Below the pieces are notes generated by a model. That model was not told the DNA's origin and ran no database searches. It saw nothing but the letters and a program-made list of their open reading frames with translations. Source: R-RK-3 sp031399085 (GTDB lineage Bacteria; Pseudomonadota; Alphaproteobacteria; Rhizobiales; Rhodomicrobiaceae). From it: a DNA stretch of 64,000 bases. Made by a program: the position numbers and the translations under genes. This document shows positions 61,657-64,000 of the stretch, in pieces (positions within the stretch are counted from its first letter, which is position 1; every line of letters starts with the position of its first letter). The stretch lies in NCBI GenBank assembly GCA_031399085.1, contig JANNOQ010000099.1, forward strand, positions 62,001 through 126,000, written 5' to 3'.

Positions 61657-62889
61657 CTATTCCGCCGCAACCGGGGCAAACCCGGCCAGACGCGGCGCAG
61701 GCCGTTCCTGGATCGGCAGATGGCACAGCGCGGCCAGCAGGCTCACCGCGATCGCGGACCACCACAGCATATCATAGGATTGATAGCGGTCATAAAACCA
61801 GCCGCCGAGCCACGCGCCGAGGAAGCCGCCGATTTGGTGCGAGACGAAGACGATCCCGTAGAGCATAGACAGCCAGCGCGCGCCGAAAAAGGTCACGATC
61901 AGCCCGCTGGTCAACGGAATGGTTCCGAGCCAGAGGAAGCCGAGGATCGCTGCGTAAATGATGACGGCGGTTTCGGTCAGCGGGAGATAGAGCAGGGCGA
62001 GAAACACCAGACCCCGCCCCAAATAGATTCCCGTCAAGGCAATGCGCTTGGGCATAATTTCGCCGGCACGGCCGCAGAAATAGGTGCCGGCAATATTCGT
62101 CAGCCCGATGACGGTCAGCGCGATGACGCCGAGGGTCGCGTCGAAATTCTTGTCGCTCAAATAGGCAGGCAAATGCACGACAACGCCCGCAAGCTGGAAG
62201 CCGCAAACGAAAAACCCGGCCGTCAGCATGAGAAAGCTCGGATGCTTGAAGGCTTCCTTCAGCGCCGCGCCAAGCCGTTGATTGCCGAGCGGCATGGCAG
62301 GGGCCGCCAATCCGCCGCCATTGGGTCCGCTGCCCAAGGCAAAGCCGAGCGGCGCCATGACCGCCGCCGTGCCTGCGAGGATGAATAGGGTCATGACCCA
62401 GCCAGTGTCGCTGATGAGAACATGGGTGAAAGGCAGCGCCACGAACTGGCCGACCGCGCTGCCCATGCTGGTCAGGCTCAAAGCGAGCGCCTGTTTCTCG
62501 GGTGGCGCGGCTCGTCCTACCACGCCGAGCACGGCGGTAAAGCCGCTTCCCGCCACGCCGAGTCCGATAAGAACGCCGCCGAGCGCAAGGCCGCCTTCGC
62601 CGCCCGCCGTCGCCATGACGATCAGACCTGCCACGTACAGCAACGCGCCGCCGAGAACCACCCATCTGGCGCCGTATTTGTCGCTGAGCGCGCCGGCAAA
62701 GGGCGAGCCTAAGCCCCAGAACAGATTGAGGAGCGCGATCGAGATCGCAAACACCTCGCGGTTGACGCCGAGATCGAGCGTCACCGGCTTTAGAAACAGC
62801 CCGAAGGTTTGCCGGATGCCCATGTTGATGGCCAGCACGATGCCCGCCGCGAGCACAAGCCACCAGATCGGATGAATTCGCGTTTGCAT
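61657..62889 (-). CDS. MFS transporter
   Basis: A 410-residue, 12-helix transporter with the MFS loop motif GALSDKYGARWVVLGGALLY, a central hydrophilic loop and GRAGEIMPKRIALTGIYLGRGL at the equivalent C-half position. The N-terminus (IHPIWWLVLAAGIVLAINMGIRQTFGLFLKPV) matches the oxalate/monocarboxylate-like OFA/MCT group. No regulatory gene adjoins it; substrate unknown. Confidence 0.88.
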   Translation of the reverse strand: MQTRIHPIWWLVLAAGIVLAINMGIRQTFGLFLKPVTLDLGVNREVFAISIALLNLFWGLGSPFAGALSDKYGARWVVLGGALLYVAGLIVMATAGGEGGLALGGVLIGLGVAGSGFTAVLGVVGRAAPPEKQALALSLTSMGSAVGQFVALPFTHVLISDTGWVMTLFILAGTAAVMAPLGFALGSGPNGGGLAAPAMPLGNQRLGAALKEAFKHPSFLMLTAGFFVCGFQLAGVVVHLPAYLSDKNFDATLGVIALTVIGLTNIAGTYFCGRAGEIMPKRIALTGIYLGRGLVFLALLYLPLTETAVIIYAAILGFLWLGTIPLTSGLIVTFFGARWLSMLYGIVFVSHQIGGFLGAWLGGWFYDRYQSYDMLWWSAIAVSLLAALCHLPIQERPAPRLAGFAPVAAE

Positions 62890-63004
62890 CGGCTGTTCGC
62901 CCCGGCGGATGTGATGAGGATGTCAGATGAATCCCCAAGATGCGGCGCTTTGTCCAACGAGGAATTGGCATTGCAGCCATAACCAAATGTGATGGCAAGC
63001 CCGC

Positions 63005-63910
63005 TCAGAGCAATAGCTCCTGACCGACATCGCTCACTCGGCCTTCCGGGTCGAAACTGCGGGTACGCATCGAAATGCGCCAGTTGCCGTTGCCGCCTTT
63101 GTCGATGCTGAACAGATTGTAGCTCGCGCTTTTGCGTGGCTCATGGCTTGCCACCGAGGCGGATGACGCGCCCACGATCGGCACCGGACCAGCCGTAGCG
63201 TCAAGCGTGGCAAACATCGCGCGGTGATTATGCCCATGCAGCACAAGCTCGGCGCCGTGCCGCGCCAGCACTTTCCGCAAAGCGCCCGCATCATGCAGCG
63301 CGCGCTGCCAACCGGTCATCCCGGGCAGCGGCGGATGATGAATGAGCACGATACGGCAATAGCCGTCCGCGCCGAGCGCGTCGAGAATTGGCCCCAGGCG
63401 CTCGATCTGCCGCCGCCCGAGCCAACCGGATGCCATGCCCGGTAAGGTCGGCCGCGCGGAAGACAGGCAGATCAGCGCGATTTCACCAAACGTACGCACG
63501 AATGGAAAGCTACGCCCTGCCCCATCCGAGAACCGCGTGCCGCCCGCATTCGCCAGCATATAGGGCAGCCATTGCTGAATGCCGGGATTGCGGAGGAAGG
63601 GCACGTAAGCGTCATGATTGCCGGGGATGACGGTGATCGCTTGCGGCCCGCCGAGGCTATCCAGCCATACCCGCGCGCGCCGGAACTCCTCTGGCAGCGC
63701 GATGTTCACGAGGTCGCCGGTCATGGCGATATGGTCGGGCGCGTGGCGAAGCAAATCGGACATCAGCCGGTCGAGCACGTCGCGCCGGTGCTGATGCCGC
63801 CGCCTTTGCCAGTTGACGTAGCCGAAGAAACGCTTGCTCATCAGCTCGTGCAGCGCGGGCTTTGGCAGCGGAGCCAGATGAATGTCTGAAAGATGGGCAA
63901 GCGTGAACAT
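63005..63910 (-). CDS. Metallophosphoesterase (calcineurin-like)
   Basis: A 301-residue phosphoesterase with the full metal-ligand set in order: HLSDIHLAP (Asp/His), MTGDLVN, GNHDAY, HHPPLPG and LHGHNH. It resembles the CpdA/Icc-type and related 3',5'-cyclic nucleotide or lipid phosphodiesterases. ATG 63910 begins the conserved strand; an in-frame TTG at 63955 would add 15 residues. No strong ribosome site is visible for either. Confidence 0.88.
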   Translation of the reverse strand: MFTLAHLSDIHLAPLPKPALHELMSKRFFGYVNWQRRRHQHRRDVLDRLMSDLLRHAPDHIAMTGDLVNIALPEEFRRARVWLDSLGGPQAITVIPGNHDAYVPFLRNPGIQQWLPYMLANAGGTRFSDGAGRSFPFVRTFGEIALICLSSARPTLPGMASGWLGRRQIERLGPILDALGADGYCRIVLIHHPPLPGMTGWQRALHDAGALRKVLARHGAELVLHGHNHRAMFATLDATAGPVPIVGASSASVASHEPRKSASYNLFSIDKGGNGNWRISMRTRSFDPEGRVSDVGQELLL

Positions 63911-64000
63911 CGGGTGACGCCGGGAGGAAAATGAGAGCCGCCATCTCTGTAGCAAAACAGATCAGCCTCACAACAGCCCTAAAAGGCCAATAAGCGCTGG

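Noticed and set aside
1..64000. tRNA, rRNA, CRISPR arrays, insertion-sequence transposases and attachment sites
   Set aside because: None could be recognised by eye on either strand. A covariance-model scan (tRNAscan-SE/Infernal) would be decisive; a hit would overturn this.

Overview
The window reads as chromosomal DNA of a GC-rich alphaproteobacterium, probably in the order Hyphomicrobiales (Beijerinckiaceae/Methylocystaceae/Bradyrhizobiaceae neighbourhood). This rests on an Omp25-like beta-barrel protein, a Porin_2-type porin, a phasin, two complete branched-chain-type (Liv) ABC systems and two classes of dispersed palindromic repeat typical of that order. Genus is not determinable from the window. 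I see no rRNA, tRNA, CRISPR array, transposase or prophage.

Layout. (1) 1-5 kb: an outer-membrane protein; a methyltransferase followed by a YfhO-type membrane protein; a phasin. (2) 5.3-17.4 kb: an acyl-CoA catabolic locus. A leftward operon encodes PimC/PimD-like acyl-CoA dehydrogenases and an alpha/beta hydrolase. It diverges from an IclR regulator, with a perfect inverted repeat over the predicted promoter between them. The rightward livHMGF - acyl-CoA ligase - livK operon follows, closed by a hairpin terminator and a TetR gene. Together these would import, CoA-activate and dehydrogenate an organic acid. (3) 17.6-28.4 kb: porin, CreA, a glycogen-debranching-type glucosidase with a GT4 glycosyltransferase, a lytic transglycosylase, a CHASE2 membrane protein with a small periplasmic partner, GST, and a GntR/FCD regulator. 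(4) 28.6-42.8 kb: a long, tightly packed rightward run. It holds a FAH-family hydrolase, alpha/beta hydrolase, amidohydrolase, livH, livM, livK, livG, a LivF ATPase fused to a Tm-1-like (UPF0261) domain, a separate TIM-barrel 'PEP hydrolase' gene that overlaps it, a flotillin-like SPFH protein, an SRPBCC protein, and an SRPBCC-quinone oxidoreductase fusion. This is the most unusual system in the window. (5) 42.8-49.5 kb: TetR with a small membrane protein, an MHS-type transporter, a DUF411 metal-binding protein beside a decayed copper-ATPase relic, and a low-GC two-gene module (membrane-anchored ParA-like ATPase plus a small helical protein) that looks horizontally acquired. (6) 49.5-64 kb: mostly housekeeping: SDR, YceI, carboxylate-amine ligase, VIT1/CCC1 transporter, class II DAHP synthase, YiiX-like papain-fold protein, cupin, NAD synthase overlapping glutamyl-tRNA synthetase, ankyrin protein, unknown membrane proteins, an MFS transporter with a 45-residue membrane peptide, and a metallophosphoesterase.

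Four copies of one roughly 80-bp palindromic repeat occur, three of them inside operons between co-directional genes. All family assignments come from reading motifs in translated sequence; no database search was run. GC statements are hand counts of a few lines.
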